54,019 bases of DNA, from positions 342-54,360 of the forward strand of contig PKYB01000023.1 in the NCBI GenBank assembly GCA_003133565.1. Reading direction: 5' to 3'. The translations under genes and the position numbers were made by a program. Shown here in pieces: positions 42,181 through 50,108 of this stretch (positions are counted from its first letter, which is position 1; each line of letters opens with the position of its first letter). The notes below the pieces were generated by a model. The model did no database searches, was not told where the DNA came from, and saw nothing but the letters and a program-made list of their open reading frames with translations. Source of the DNA: Solirubrobacterales bacterium. GTDB lineage: Bacteria; Actinomycetota; Thermoleophilia; Solirubrobacterales; Solirubrobacteraceae.

Positions 42181-43104
42181 TCAGGCGGTGCCGTCGGGTC
42201 CTGCGAAGCTGGCGGCGACGGTCGACATGATCTGCCCCATCGCCGCCGCGGCCGGGGTCAGGCGCGAACCCTCGGGTGTGGCGGCGATGACGTTGCGCAC
42301 CGGGCTGTAGGGCGAGAGCGCGCGGATCGCGATGTCATCGCGAGCGCTGGCGACGGCGAGCTTGGGGATCAGGGCGACGCCGACGCCCGCCGCGACGAGC
42401 CCCTGCACGGTCTGGTAATCGTCGCTTTCGAAGGAGACGATCGGGTCAAAGCCGGCGGCGTGGCAGCAGCGCACGACGTGGCGTGCGCAGGGGCTCGAGG
42501 AGGAGGTCTGCACCCAGGCCTCGGCGCGGAGATCGGCGAGGCGCAGCGTTCGGCGGTTTGCCAGCGGATGGTCGGCCGGCAAGGCCAGGAACATCGGATC
42601 CTCGAACAGCGGCTGGCGGACAAGGTCGGTGACGAGCGAGTCGCTGGTGCCTTCAAACTCGAACAGCAGGGCGAGGTCGAACTCGCCGGCGAAGAGTCGC
42701 GGGGCGATCTCCTCGGGCTCGCCCTCGGCGAGCGTCAGCTCGACCTCCGGGTGCTGGGCGCGGAACATCGCGATCGCCACCGGCATCAGCGTGGCGCCGG
42801 CGGTAGGAAAGGAAGCCATCCGCAACTGTCCGCCGCGCACGCCGGCGATCGCCTCCATCTCGGCCTCGGCCGCCGCGAGCCGACCGAGGATGCTCTCGGC
42901 GTGGGTGAGCAGCGCCTCGCCGGCCGTGGTCAGGCGGACGCCGCGCGGCAGTCGCTCGATCAGGGTCACGCCGGTCTCGGCTTCGAGCGCGGCGATCTGC
43001 TGGGAAACCGCGGACTGCGTATAGGAAAGAGCGTCCGCCGCAGCGGAGAAGGATCCGGTCTTCGCGACAGTGACGAAAACAGAGAGACGGTTCAGATGAA
43101 GCAT
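42181..43104 (-). CDS. LysR-family transcriptional regulator
   Basis: 307 aa. N-terminal winged HTH: LNRLSVFVTVAKTGSFSAAA, YTQSAVSQQIAALEAETGVT, LIERLPRGVRLTTAGEALL. The effector domain from about 90 (RMASFPTAGATLMPVAIAMF) has two periplasmic-binding-like lobes. It is transcribed divergently from the universal stress protein gene across an AT-rich 124-bp gap. LysR proteins often control the divergent neighbour, so usp is a candidate target. Confidence 0.93.
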   Translation of the reverse strand: MLHLNRLSVFVTVAKTGSFSAAADALSYTQSAVSQQIAALEAETGVTLIERLPRGVRLTTAGEALLTHAESILGRLAAAEAEMEAIAGVRGGQLRMASFPTAGATLMPVAIAMFRAQHPEVELTLAEGEPEEIAPRLFAGEFDLALLFEFEGTSDSLVTDLVRQPLFEDPMFLALPADHPLANRRTLRLADLRAEAWVQTSSSSPCARHVVRCCHAAGFDPIVSFESDDYQTVQGLVAAGVGVALIPKLAVASARDDIAIRALSPYSPVRNVIAATPEGSRLTPAAAAMGQIMSTVAASFAGPDGTA

Positions 43105-43127
43105 TAGATCTACTTATACTATTGATG

Positions 43128-43139
43128 AGTAAGATTACT
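43128..43139. repeat. Inverted repeat AGTAA-GA-TTACT in the lysR/usp gap
   Basis: Perfect 5-bp arms in an unusually AT-rich stretch (43105-43145), 23 bp from the lysR start. A second near-symmetric CTTAT...GTAAG pair overlaps it. Candidate LysR binding region. Confidence 0.35.
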
Positions 43140-43228
43140 TGTGCTGATGGCTGGAAAGTGCGACTCTATAGGGGCCTCCAAAGACTTTTGGCTCGCGCTT
43201 AAGTGCGGGCCGCCTAGAAAGGAACACC

Positions 43229-43957
43229 ATGTCAGCAAACATCATTATCTCGTTCGACGGGACCGACAACGACCGCGACGCACTGGCGCTCGGCCGGATT
43301 CTCGGTAACGCTGGAGCAGAGCTTTCGCTCGCCTACGTACGCCACAGCCACGAGAGCGACCCCAATCGCGAGCGCGAGGCACAGGCCGACGCTGAGCAGG
43401 TTCTTGACAGCGGCGCGCAGTGGCTCGGCCAGCCCGAGATCACGCGCCACATCGTCGTCAACGCTTCGACCGGCGAAGGACTGCGCTCACTCTCGGAGTC
43501 AGAGAACGCCAATGTCCTCGTCTTCGGCTCGGATTGGCACACGGCTCCCGGCCACGTGCAGCCCGGCGCCTCGGCTGTCCGGCTGATGGACGGCGGTCCG
43601 GTGGCTGTAGCGATCGCCGCGGCCGGCCTGCGCAACCAGAAGGACGCGAACCTGACGCACATCGCGCTTCCCGGTGGCGAGGTTGACCCCGCCGCTCGCG
43701 AGACCGCAGAGGCGCTCACCGCGCGCGCCGGCACGCCCCTGGCGTTGCCGACGCAAGAGGACGTCGACCTGCTGGTCGTCGGTTCGCGCCCCGGTGCACC
43801 CGAGGGTCGCGTCAGCCTCAGCGCCGCATCGGAGTATCTCGTTGATACGACGAACGCCTCCGTGCTCGTCCTCCCGCGTGGCGTCGCGTTCCATGTCGAC
43901 GAGCAGAGCTCGAGGGTGCAGACAGCAGCGACGCAGGCAGACGGCGTAAACGCCTAG
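43229..43957 (+). CDS. Universal stress protein (UspA family), tandem domain
   Basis: 242 aa with two UspA-like halves. Half 1 (1-130): IIISFDGTDNDRDALALGRI to VFGSDWHTAPGHVQPGASAV. Half 2 (140-225): LTHIALPGGEVDPAARETAE to VVGSRPGAPEGRVSLSAASE then VLVLPRGV. The G-S-x9-G-S ATP-site pattern is partly kept in half 2. AAAGGA is 6 nt before ATG 43229, one of the few good Shine-Dalgarno sites in the window. Convergent with gadB, sharing a long hairpin. Confidence 0.88.
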   Translation: MSANIIISFDGTDNDRDALALGRILGNAGAELSLAYVRHSHESDPNREREAQADAEQVLDSGAQWLGQPEITRHIVVNASTGEGLRSLSESENANVLVFGSDWHTAPGHVQPGASAVRLMDGGPVAVAIAAAGLRNQKDANLTHIALPGGEVDPAARETAEALTARAGTPLALPTQEDVDLLVVGSRPGAPEGRVSLSAASEYLVDTTNASVLVLPRGVAFHVDEQSSRVQTAATQADGVNA

Positions 43958-43976
43958 CCAACGTCAGCGTTCCGAC

Positions 43977-44025
43977 CCGGCTTCGCGCCTCCGTGCCTCA
44001 GGGCGCGATCAGTGCGCGAAGCCGG
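43977..44025. terminator. Long hairpin between usp and gadB spanning the gadB stop
   Basis: CCGGCTTCGCGC (43977-43988) and GCGCGAAGCCGG (44014-44025), a perfect 12-bp inverted repeat with a 25-nt loop. The right arm lies in the last gadB codons. Probable bidirectional terminator or mRNA 3' stabiliser. Confidence 0.6.
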
Positions 44026-45382
44026 AGTCTTGCGCGTGTGTCGGCGGTAGCGGCGCCGACAGGTCCTGCAGCCGCTGAGTGTGCTCGCGCAGGTCGTCCA
44101 GGAACATGTCGGCCATTTCGAAATTCATGCCGAAGCGGACGACGATTCGCAGCACAGCCAGATCGTCGCGGTTCTTCGGGAAGTAGTAGGCCGGGACCTG
44201 CCAACCACGCCCCCGCAACCTCGCCGATACGTCGAACACCGTGTAGTTGACGATCTCTGGACGCAGCGTGAAAGCGAACACCGGCAGCTCGCTGCCGTCG
44301 CTGATCAGCTCGTAGGGACCGATCTTGGCGATCTCGGTGGCCAGGTACTGGGCGACCTCTGAGGAGCGTTGCTGGATCTCGCGGTAGCCCTCGTGCCCGA
44401 GACTCGTGAACATGTAGTACTGGGCGATCACCTCGCTGCCGGGGCGTGAGAAGTTGAGCGCGAACGTCGGCATGTGGCCGCCGAGGTAGTTGACGTCGAA
44501 GATCAGCTCCTTCGGCAGTGCCTCGGCATTGCGCCAGATCGCCCAGCCGACGCCGGGGTAGACGAGCCCGTACTTGTGGCCTGAGGCGTTGATCGACTGC
44601 ACGCGCGGGATGCGGAAGTCCCACTCGAGCGTCGGTTGGATGAACGGCGCGACGAACCCACCCGACGCCGCATCGACATGCAGCGGCACGTCGATTCCGC
44701 TCGAAGCCTGGAACGCGTCGAGTGCCGCGGCGATCTTCTTGACCGGCTCGTAGCTGCCGTCGAAGGTCGAACCGAGCACCGCCGCCACGCCGATCGTGTT
44801 CTCGTCGCAGTGTTTGACCGCCTCCTCGGCGTTCAGGTGGTAGCGCTTGCCCTCCATCGGCACGAGACGCGGCTCGACGTCCCAGTAGCGGCAGAACTTC
44901 TCCCAGCAGACCTGGACGTTTGCGCCGGTGACGAGGTTGGGTTTGTCGGTCGGCTTGCCGGCGGCGCGCATCCGTTCGCGCCAGCGCCACTTCAGCGCGA
45001 GCGCACCGAGCATCACGGCCTCGCTCGAACCGGTCGTGGAGCAGCCGGTCGAGCTCTCACCCTCGGGCGCGTGCCAGAGGTTGGCGATGATCTTCACGCA
45101 GCGCGCTTCGATCGCGGCCGTCTGCGGATACTCGTCCTTGTCGATCATGTTCTTGTCTGCGGTCTGCGCCATCAGCGTCGCGGCGTGGCTCGGCATCCAC
45201 GTCGTCACGAACGTCGCGAGGTTCAGGCGGGCGCTGCCGTCGAGCAGCAGCTCGTTGGAGATCGCCTCGTAGGCCAGCTCGCCGCCGAGCCCCTTCTCCT
45301 CGAGCCGGTGGGTCGGCGCGAGGTCCCGCTCGAGCGAGCGGTGGGGCGGCTTGGTGTGGGGGTCTCTGCTGGTCAGCGCCAT
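44009..45382 (-). CDS. gadB: Glutamate decarboxylase
   Basis: 457 aa PLP enzyme that converts glutamate to GABA and CO2, consuming a proton. LNLATFVTTWMPSHAATLMA, CSTTGSSEAVMLGALALKWR, PLHVDAASGGFVAPFI (PLP Asp) and INASGHKYGLVYPGVGW (Schiff-base Lys270) are diagnostic of group II Gad. The protein ends in His, as do several acid-induced Gad enzymes. AGGAGG is 8 nt before ATG 45382, favouring it over GTG 45388. No gadC antiporter is nearby, so the link to acid resistance is inference. Confidence 0.96.
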   Translation of the reverse strand: MALTSRDPHTKPPHRSLERDLAPTHRLEEKGLGGELAYEAISNELLLDGSARLNLATFVTTWMPSHAATLMAQTADKNMIDKDEYPQTAAIEARCVKIIANLWHAPEGESSTGCSTTGSSEAVMLGALALKWRWRERMRAAGKPTDKPNLVTGANVQVCWEKFCRYWDVEPRLVPMEGKRYHLNAEEAVKHCDENTIGVAAVLGSTFDGSYEPVKKIAAALDAFQASSGIDVPLHVDAASGGFVAPFIQPTLEWDFRIPRVQSINASGHKYGLVYPGVGWAIWRNAEALPKELIFDVNYLGGHMPTFALNFSRPGSEVIAQYYMFTSLGHEGYREIQQRSSEVAQYLATEIAKIGPYELISDGSELPVFAFTLRPEIVNYTVFDVSARLRGRGWQVPAYYFPKNRDDLAVLRIVVRFGMNFEMADMFLDDLREHTQRLQDLSAPLPPTHAQDSGFAH

Positions 45383-45432
45383 CTGCACACCCTCCTCGCG
45401 GTTTGCGGTCCAGGCGATGGTACGACTAGGGC

Positions 45433-45448
45433 GCGGGGCGTGCCCCGC
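45433..45448 (-). terminator. Hairpin downstream of the aldo/keto reductase gene
   Basis: GCGGGGC-GT-GCCCCGC, 7-bp arms, in the gadB/reductase gap. It would end reductase transcription before gadB, but it also lies in the gadB promoter region. Confidence 0.35.
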
Positions 45449-45466
45449 TCGAGCGGTCGCGCGGTC

Positions 45467-45517
45467 GGCGGGTTGTGGTGGTCAAGCCTCGGCGGCGAGC
45501 ACTGCCGCGGGCGGCGT
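45467..45517. repeat. 51-bp direct repeat, copy 1
   Basis: Identical over 51 bp to 46563-46613. In copy 2 the same bases encode the last residues (AAVLAAEA) and stop of the MFS gene plus 15 bp after it. Here they are detached and non-coding, 12 bp beyond the end of the aldo/keto reductase gene. Confidence 0.95.
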
Positions 45518-45529
45518 CGCGGCTCGACG

Positions 45530-46525
45530 TCAGGCGGTGTCGAGGAGCCCGCCGATCTCGGCGAGCTGTTCCGGCCGCAGCGGCCCATGTTCGAGCGCGC
45601 CGACGTTCTCCTCAGCTTGGGCCACCGTCTTGAACCCGGGGATCGGGATCGTGTTCGGGCTGCGGCCCCACAACCAGGCGATCGCGCCTTGAGCTGGCGT
45701 GCGTCCATCGCTCGTCAAAATCTCGCGGATCGCGTCCAGGCGCGCGATCCATTCCGGCTCGGCCTCGCCCTCAGCGGTAAAGAACTTGCTCCAGTCGCGT
45801 TGCACTGAACGCCAATCCTCGCTTCCGACGCGGGCCTCGCCGCGGTATTTGCCGCTGAGGAAGCCGGCGGCAAGCGGGCTGCGGTTGATGCTCGCCATGC
45901 CGTAGCGCTCGCACAGCCCGACCAGCTCCGGCGCGTCCTGGAACACGTTCATCGTGTGTTGGATTGCCGAGCAGGTGCCGCGCCGCGCCCAGCGTTCGCC
46001 GCAGGCCGGATCGTCGGTGCTCCAGCCGTAGGCACGGATCAGTCCCTCGTCGACGAGCGACTCAAGCTCGGCGGCGATCGGCCCATCCACCTCGGCCCCC
46101 AGCTCGCCAATGTGTAGTTGCAGAAGATCGATCCTGTCGGTCGCGAGGCGGCGGAGCGACGCTTCACACGACCCGCGCACATGCTCGGGCGAGGTGTCCA
46201 TGCCCGTGCCGCGGCGCACGCCCTCGACAAAGGTCCAGCCAAACTTCGTTGCGATCACCACGCGATCACGGTCAGCGCCGAGCGCTTTGCCGAGCAGCGT
46301 CTCGCTATGCCCTGCCCCGTAGGAGGCGGCTGTGTCAAAGAAGGTGACACCGAGCTCGAGCCCGCGGTGAATCGCCTTGGTCGACTCCTCGTCGTCGACC
46401 GGCCCCCAGCTCGTGGCGGCGCCGTCCGCGCCCTGCATCGGTCCGCCGATCGCCCAGCAGCCAAGGCCGAGAGCACTGACCTCGATGCCGGAACGCCCCA
46501 ATGGACGCTGGTCGATCGTGGGCAC
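45530..46525 (-). CDS. Aldo/keto reductase
   Basis: 331 aa AKR with the catalytic tetrad visible: Asp in FFDTAASYGAGHSE, Tyr in the same segment, Lys in VIATKFGW and His in LLQLHIGE. LGLGCWAIGG and IPIPGFKTVAQAEENVGAL (NADPH-binding C-terminal region) are typical of the AKR12/YhdN-like group. The substrate is unknown. GTG 46525 lies 8 nt after TAGACT. The whole gene with its own promoter sits between two copies of a 51-bp repeat. Confidence 0.92.
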   Translation of the reverse strand: MPTIDQRPLGRSGIEVSALGLGCWAIGGPMQGADGAATSWGPVDDEESTKAIHRGLELGVTFFDTAASYGAGHSETLLGKALGADRDRVVIATKFGWTFVEGVRRGTGMDTSPEHVRGSCEASLRRLATDRIDLLQLHIGELGAEVDGPIAAELESLVDEGLIRAYGWSTDDPACGERWARRGTCSAIQHTMNVFQDAPELVGLCERYGMASINRSPLAAGFLSGKYRGEARVGSEDWRSVQRDWSKFFTAEGEAEPEWIARLDAIREILTSDGRTPAQGAIAWLWGRSPNTIPIPGFKTVAQAEENVGALEHGPLRPEQLAEIGGLLDTA

Positions 46526-46533
46526 GCGGGCGC

Positions 46534-46539
46534 AGTCTA
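46534..46539 (-). promoter_or_regulatory. Putative -10 (TAGACT) for the aldo/keto reductase gene
   Basis: TAGACT on the minus strand, 8 nt before GTG 46525, with a possible -35 GTGACT 16 bp further upstream. The promoter is inside the repeat-bounded unit. Confidence 0.5.
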
Positions 46540-46562
46540 ACTCGCTGCGCACTCGAGTCACG

Positions 46563-46613
46563 GGCGGGTTGTGGTGGTCAAGCCTCGGCGGCGAGCACTG
46601 CCGCGGGCGGCGT
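46563..46613. repeat. 51-bp direct repeat, copy 2 (3' end of MFS gene)
   Basis: Perfect match to 45467-45517, same orientation, 1096 bp apart. It covers the last 33 coding bases plus stop of the MFS transporter gene and the 15 bp that follow. Confidence 0.95.
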
Positions 46614-47915
46614 GGCGCCCAAAGACCGCCAGGCTATGGCGGCAGTGAGGACGAGGCCCACGCCGGCGAGGGCAAACCCGGCTTGCGGATCAATTTCCTG
46701 GGCAACGAGGCCGGCAAGGAGTCCCGTGACCGGAGCCATCCCGGGTAGGGCCATCGTCCACGCCCCCATCACTCGGCCGCGCATCTCCGGTGCGGCGAAG
46801 AGCTGGACGAAAGCGTTGGCGCGGGAGATGAACCAGATCGAGAAGAGGCCGCACAGCGCGAGGCCGACCAGCGCGATGCCCAGCACCGGCAGGGCAGCCG
46901 TAATCAAGACGGCGATGCCGCTACACAGCGCGAGCAAGCGGACGGTTCGTCCCGCAGGAAAGGCGCTGCCGGAAGCGGAGAGAACCGCCCCGCCGATGGC
47001 ACCAACACCGAAGGCAGCCATCATCGCCGCGTAGCCGCTTGCGCCGGCGTGAAACACGTGCGTAGCGAGCAGTGGCAGGGCTACGCCAGTGTTGAACAAC
47101 ATGCCGGAGGCTGCAGCCATGAGCAGGCAGTAGCGGATTTCCGGATGACTCCAGGCGTAGCGCAATCCGACGCGCGCGGCACCGCGCTCACGCGGTCGGG
47201 CGGCGACGCGATGGGTCGGAGGGAAGATCAACAGCACGAGCAGCGGCAGCACAAAAGTGCCGGCGTTGAAGAAGAAACAGCCGGCGATGCCGGTCGTGGC
47301 GATGAGAATGCCACCACTCGCCGGGCCGAGCACCCGTGAGGCGTTGATCACCACCTCGTTGAGGCTGATCGCGTTCGCCGTCCGCTCACGGCCGACGAGG
47401 TCGATGACGTAGACCTGCCGGGCTGGCTGGTCGAGTGCACTCACGCAGCCCGCGGCGAGGGCGCAGAGGTAGACCATCCAGAGCCGGATCGAACCAGTAA
47501 TGGTCAGCACGCCAAGCGCCGTCGAAACGAAAATGAAACCCGTCTGCGTGCCGAGCAACAACCGCTGCCGGTCGAGCCGGTCGACGAGCGCACCGGCCCA
47601 CGGCCCGCCGATCAGCAGTGGTCCCCACGTGCACGCACTCACCACGCCGAGGGCCAAGCCGCCACCGCCGAGTCGAAGGACGAGCCAAGCCTGTCCGACC
47701 GCCTGGGTCAGGTTGCCCGACCCGGAGAGCGTCTGGCTGATGAACCACCAGCGGAAAACCGGAACCTGGAGCGAGCCAAACGCCGCCCGGAAGCCCTGCC
47801 TGGCGTGGTCGTTGTTTTCAACTCCGGGCGCGGGGGGAACCGTGTGTGCGCTCGTTGCGACTGCAGGGGTGACTGCTGGAGGGTCGACCCGCGCGCCGCG
47901 GTCAGGTGCCGTCAC
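46578..47915 (-). CDS. MFS exporter, EntS/MFS_3-like
   Basis: 445 aa, about 12 membrane segments after a 45-residue polar N-terminus. FRWWFISQTLSGSGNLTQAV, GGPWAGALVDRLDRQRLLLG (motif A-like loop), ALDQPARQVYVIDLVGRERT and NAISLNEVVINASRVLGPA are characteristic of the enterobactin-exporter-like (MFS_3) group. Likely exports a siderophore, drug or lipophilic metabolite, but no biosynthetic partner is adjacent. It starts at GTG 47915; no Shine-Dalgarno or leaderless -10 is evident. Its 3' end is duplicated as a 51-bp repeat. Confidence 0.9.
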   Translation of the reverse strand: MTAPDRGARVDPPAVTPAVATSAHTVPPAPGVENNDHARQGFRAAFGSLQVPVFRWWFISQTLSGSGNLTQAVGQAWLVLRLGGGGLALGVVSACTWGPLLIGGPWAGALVDRLDRQRLLLGTQTGFIFVSTALGVLTITGSIRLWMVYLCALAAGCVSALDQPARQVYVIDLVGRERTANAISLNEVVINASRVLGPASGGILIATTGIAGCFFFNAGTFVLPLLVLLIFPPTHRVAARPRERGAARVGLRYAWSHPEIRYCLLMAAASGMLFNTGVALPLLATHVFHAGASGYAAMMAAFGVGAIGGAVLSASGSAFPAGRTVRLLALCSGIAVLITAALPVLGIALVGLALCGLFSIWFISRANAFVQLFAAPEMRGRVMGAWTMALPGMAPVTGLLAGLVAQEIDPQAGFALAGVGLVLTAAIAWRSLGATPPAAVLAAEA

Positions 47916-47923
47916 GTCACGCT

Positions 47924-47951
47924 CGGCCTCGAGGTGGGACTCCCGAGGCCG
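47924..47951 (-). terminator. Hairpin between the GFA gene and the MFS gene
   Basis: CGGCCTCG (47924-47931) pairs with CGAGGCCG (47944-47951), an 8-bp stem. It lies 40 bp after the GFA gene and 9 bp before the MFS start, so it could also affect MFS expression. Confidence 0.45.
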
Positions 47952-47991
47952 TTGAAGAGATCCGTCTCGCTTTCACGCATCGGCCTTCGTG

Positions 47992-48414
47992 TCAGCTGCG
48001 CGCCTTGCGCTCGGTGAAGCGCTCGAGCCCATCGTCGGGGATCGGCTCCCAAGGCGCGGCGTAGTCGACGAAGGCACGGAAGGTAGGGCGCACGCCCGGA
48101 TCGCCGTCGAACGCACCCATCCGTACGCTCATCTGCGCCGGGTCGTCCGGGTTGCGGCTGAACAGGTGCGAGCCGCAGACGCGGCAGAAGCACTTCTCGA
48201 AGCCTCCGTCCGGGTGGCGCCAACCCGTGACGAGGTCCTCGCCGGCGAGCAGCCGGAAGGTGGTGCCGTCGATGCGCGCCTGCGCTGAGGCTGCTGTTCC
48301 GGTCCGCCGCTGGCAGCGAGTGCAGTGGCAGTAGCCGGCCTCGTGGACCGGCTCAGTCAGCTCGAAGCGCACACCGCCACAGCCACAGCGACCGCTCGTT
48401 GATGGTTCGGGCAC
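47992..48414 (-). CDS. GFA/CENP-V domain zinc protein
   Basis: About 140 aa. Zinc-binding cysteines of the GFA fold: GRCGCGGVRF, HCTRCQRRTGTAA, and KCFCRVCGSHLFSR. This family was named for glutathione-dependent formaldehyde activation, but most members have no proven activity. GTG 48414 is chosen because family members start about 10 residues before the first Cys; ATG 48447 in frame is the alternative. Divergent from the dehydrogenase gene. Confidence 0.87.
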   Translation of the reverse strand: MPEPSTSGRCGCGGVRFELTEPVHEAGYCHCTRCQRRTGTAASAQARIDGTTFRLLAGEDLVTGWRHPDGGFEKCFCRVCGSHLFSRNPDDPAQMSVRMGAFDGDPGVRPTFRAFVDYAAPWEPIPDDGLERFTERKARS

Positions 48415-48454
48415 GGCGAAAAGTCTCGCACGCCGCGGCCAGGCCATGCGGGCG

Positions 48455-48482
48455 TTGTCGCTCGGGGCTCGAGGAGTACCCT
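48455..48482 (+). promoter_or_regulatory. Promoter of the mmsA-like gene
   Basis: -35 TTGTCG (48455-48460), 16-bp spacer, -10 TACCCT (48477-48482), 7 nt before ATG 48490. Leaderless arrangement. Confidence 0.5.
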
Positions 48483-48489
48483 CGCGAGC

Positions 48490-49995
48490 ATGACCGCGGT
48501 CAGCTCGACGACGCCCCGGATGCTCGGCAACTACGTCGGCGGGCGGTGGACGGCCGTCGCCGCAGGCGACGTTCTCGACGTCAACAATCCGGCAACCGGC
48601 GAGCTGCTCGCCCGCGTACCGTTATCGGGCCGCAATGAGCTCGACGAAGCTGTGCGGGCCGCGCGCGCGGCGCTGCCGGCGTGGCGCGCGGTGAGCGTGA
48701 TCGAGCGAGCACGGCGCCTCTTTGGACTACGCGAAGAGCTCTGGCAGCGCCGCGAGGAGCTCGCAAGGTCGGTGACGGCGGAGATGGGCAAGACGCTTGG
48801 CGACGCCCGGGCCGAGGTCGGCCGGGCGATCGAGATGGTCGAGTGCGCGTGCGCCGTGCCGACGACGATGCAGGGACGGATCCTCGAGGACGTCGCGCAA
48901 AACGTCGACTGCGAGACGGTGCGCCAGCCGGTCGGCGTCTGCGCGGCGATCGTGCCGTTCAACTTCCCGGCGATGGTTCCGATGTGGTTCCTGCCGTTTG
49001 CGATCGCCTGCGGCAACACGTTCGTGCTGAAGCCTTCGGAGCAGGTTCCGATGACGGCGCAGATCATCTTCGAGGTGCTCGACGAGCTCGACCTTCCGCC
49101 AGGTGTCGTGAACCTCGTGAACGGCGGCCGGCCGCTGGTTGAGGCGATGCTCGACCACCCCGGTATCGACGCGATCTCCTTCGTCGGCTCGGCGGGGGTG
49201 GCGCGCCTGGTTTACGAGCGCGCAGCGCGCGCGGGCAAACGGGTGCAGGCGCTCGGCGGCGCCAAAAACCACATGGTCGTGATGCCGGATGCCGTGATCG
49301 AAAGGACGGTCGAGGCGATCATTGGATCGGCGTTTGGCGCGGCCGGGCAGCGCTGTATGGCGGGCTCGGTCGTCGTCACGGTCGGCGCGGCGCACGAGCG
49401 TCTGATGGAGGAGCTGGCGGCCGCCACGCGGCGCCTGCGGGTCGGCGACGGCATGGACACGTCGACCGACGTTGGTCCGGTCATCTCGACGGCCGCGCGC
49501 GAGCGCATCGGGGCCGCCATCGATGTTGCGATCGCCGCTGGCGCGCGCGCGGCCGTCGACGGGCGGGGCGCGGCTGCCGACTCGGGTCCCGGGAACTTTG
49601 TCGGCCCGACGATCCTCGACGGCGTCACTCCCGACATGGCGATCGCGCAGGAGGAGGTCTTCGGCCCCGTCCTCGCCGTCGTCGCGGTTGCGAGCCTCGA
49701 TGAGGCGATCGCTGTCGTCAACGCGAGTCGTTTCGGCAACGGTACGTCGATCTTCACCGAGTCGGGGGCAGCCGTGCGCCGCTACCGCCACGACGTGCAG
49801 GCCGGGATGATCGGCGTGAACATCGGCGTCGCAGCGCCCGTCGCGTTCTTCCCCTTCTCCGGCTGGAAGGACTCGTTTCTCGGCGACCTTCACGCGCACG
49901 GCGGCGATGCGGTCGAGTTCTTCACGCGCAAGAAGACCGTCACCAGCCGTTACTTCTCCGCCGGCGACGGCTCGGGCCCCTACTTCGTCGAGTAG
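48490..49995 (+). CDS. mmsA: CoA-acylating methylmalonate-semialdehyde dehydrogenase
   Basis: 501 aa aldehyde dehydrogenase. PFNFPAMVPMWFLPFAIACG (Asn158) and FGAAGQRCMAGSVVV (nucleophile Cys289) are the active site. The substrate-specific GGAKNHMVVMPDA is diagnostic of MMSDH, which uses CoA and lacks the general-base Glu of ordinary ALDHs (here GGAKN instead of LGGK/E). It acts in valine, inositol or beta-alanine catabolism, giving propionyl-CoA or acetyl-CoA. No partner genes such as mmsB or iol are adjacent. Confidence 0.93.
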   Translation: MTAVSSTTPRMLGNYVGGRWTAVAAGDVLDVNNPATGELLARVPLSGRNELDEAVRAARAALPAWRAVSVIERARRLFGLREELWQRREELARSVTAEMGKTLGDARAEVGRAIEMVECACAVPTTMQGRILEDVAQNVDCETVRQPVGVCAAIVPFNFPAMVPMWFLPFAIACGNTFVLKPSEQVPMTAQIIFEVLDELDLPPGVVNLVNGGRPLVEAMLDHPGIDAISFVGSAGVARLVYERAARAGKRVQALGGAKNHMVVMPDAVIERTVEAIIGSAFGAAGQRCMAGSVVVTVGAAHERLMEELAAATRRLRVGDGMDTSTDVGPVISTAARERIGAAIDVAIAAGARAAVDGRGAAADSGPGNFVGPTILDGVTPDMAIAQEEVFGPVLAVVAVASLDEAIAVVNASRFGNGTSIFTESGAAVRRYRHDVQAGMIGVNIGVAAPVAFFPFSGWKDSFLGDLHAHGGDAVEFFTRKKTVTSRYFSAGDGSGPYFVE

Positions 49996-50108
49996 TCCGC
50001 CCTCCCGGTGCACGATGCCACGAGACAAGTTTCCCGGCGCCAGAGTCTGCAAGCCTCGTTTGGGGTGAGTGCCTTGTGCGGGTCGGAACGGACCGTCACG
50101 ATGCATGA

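Noticed and set aside
45467-46613. Insertion sequence or integron cassette explanation for the repeated 51 bp
   Set aside because: No transposase, terminal inverted repeats or attC-like structure is present. The unit is reported only as a repeat-bounded cassette of unknown origin.
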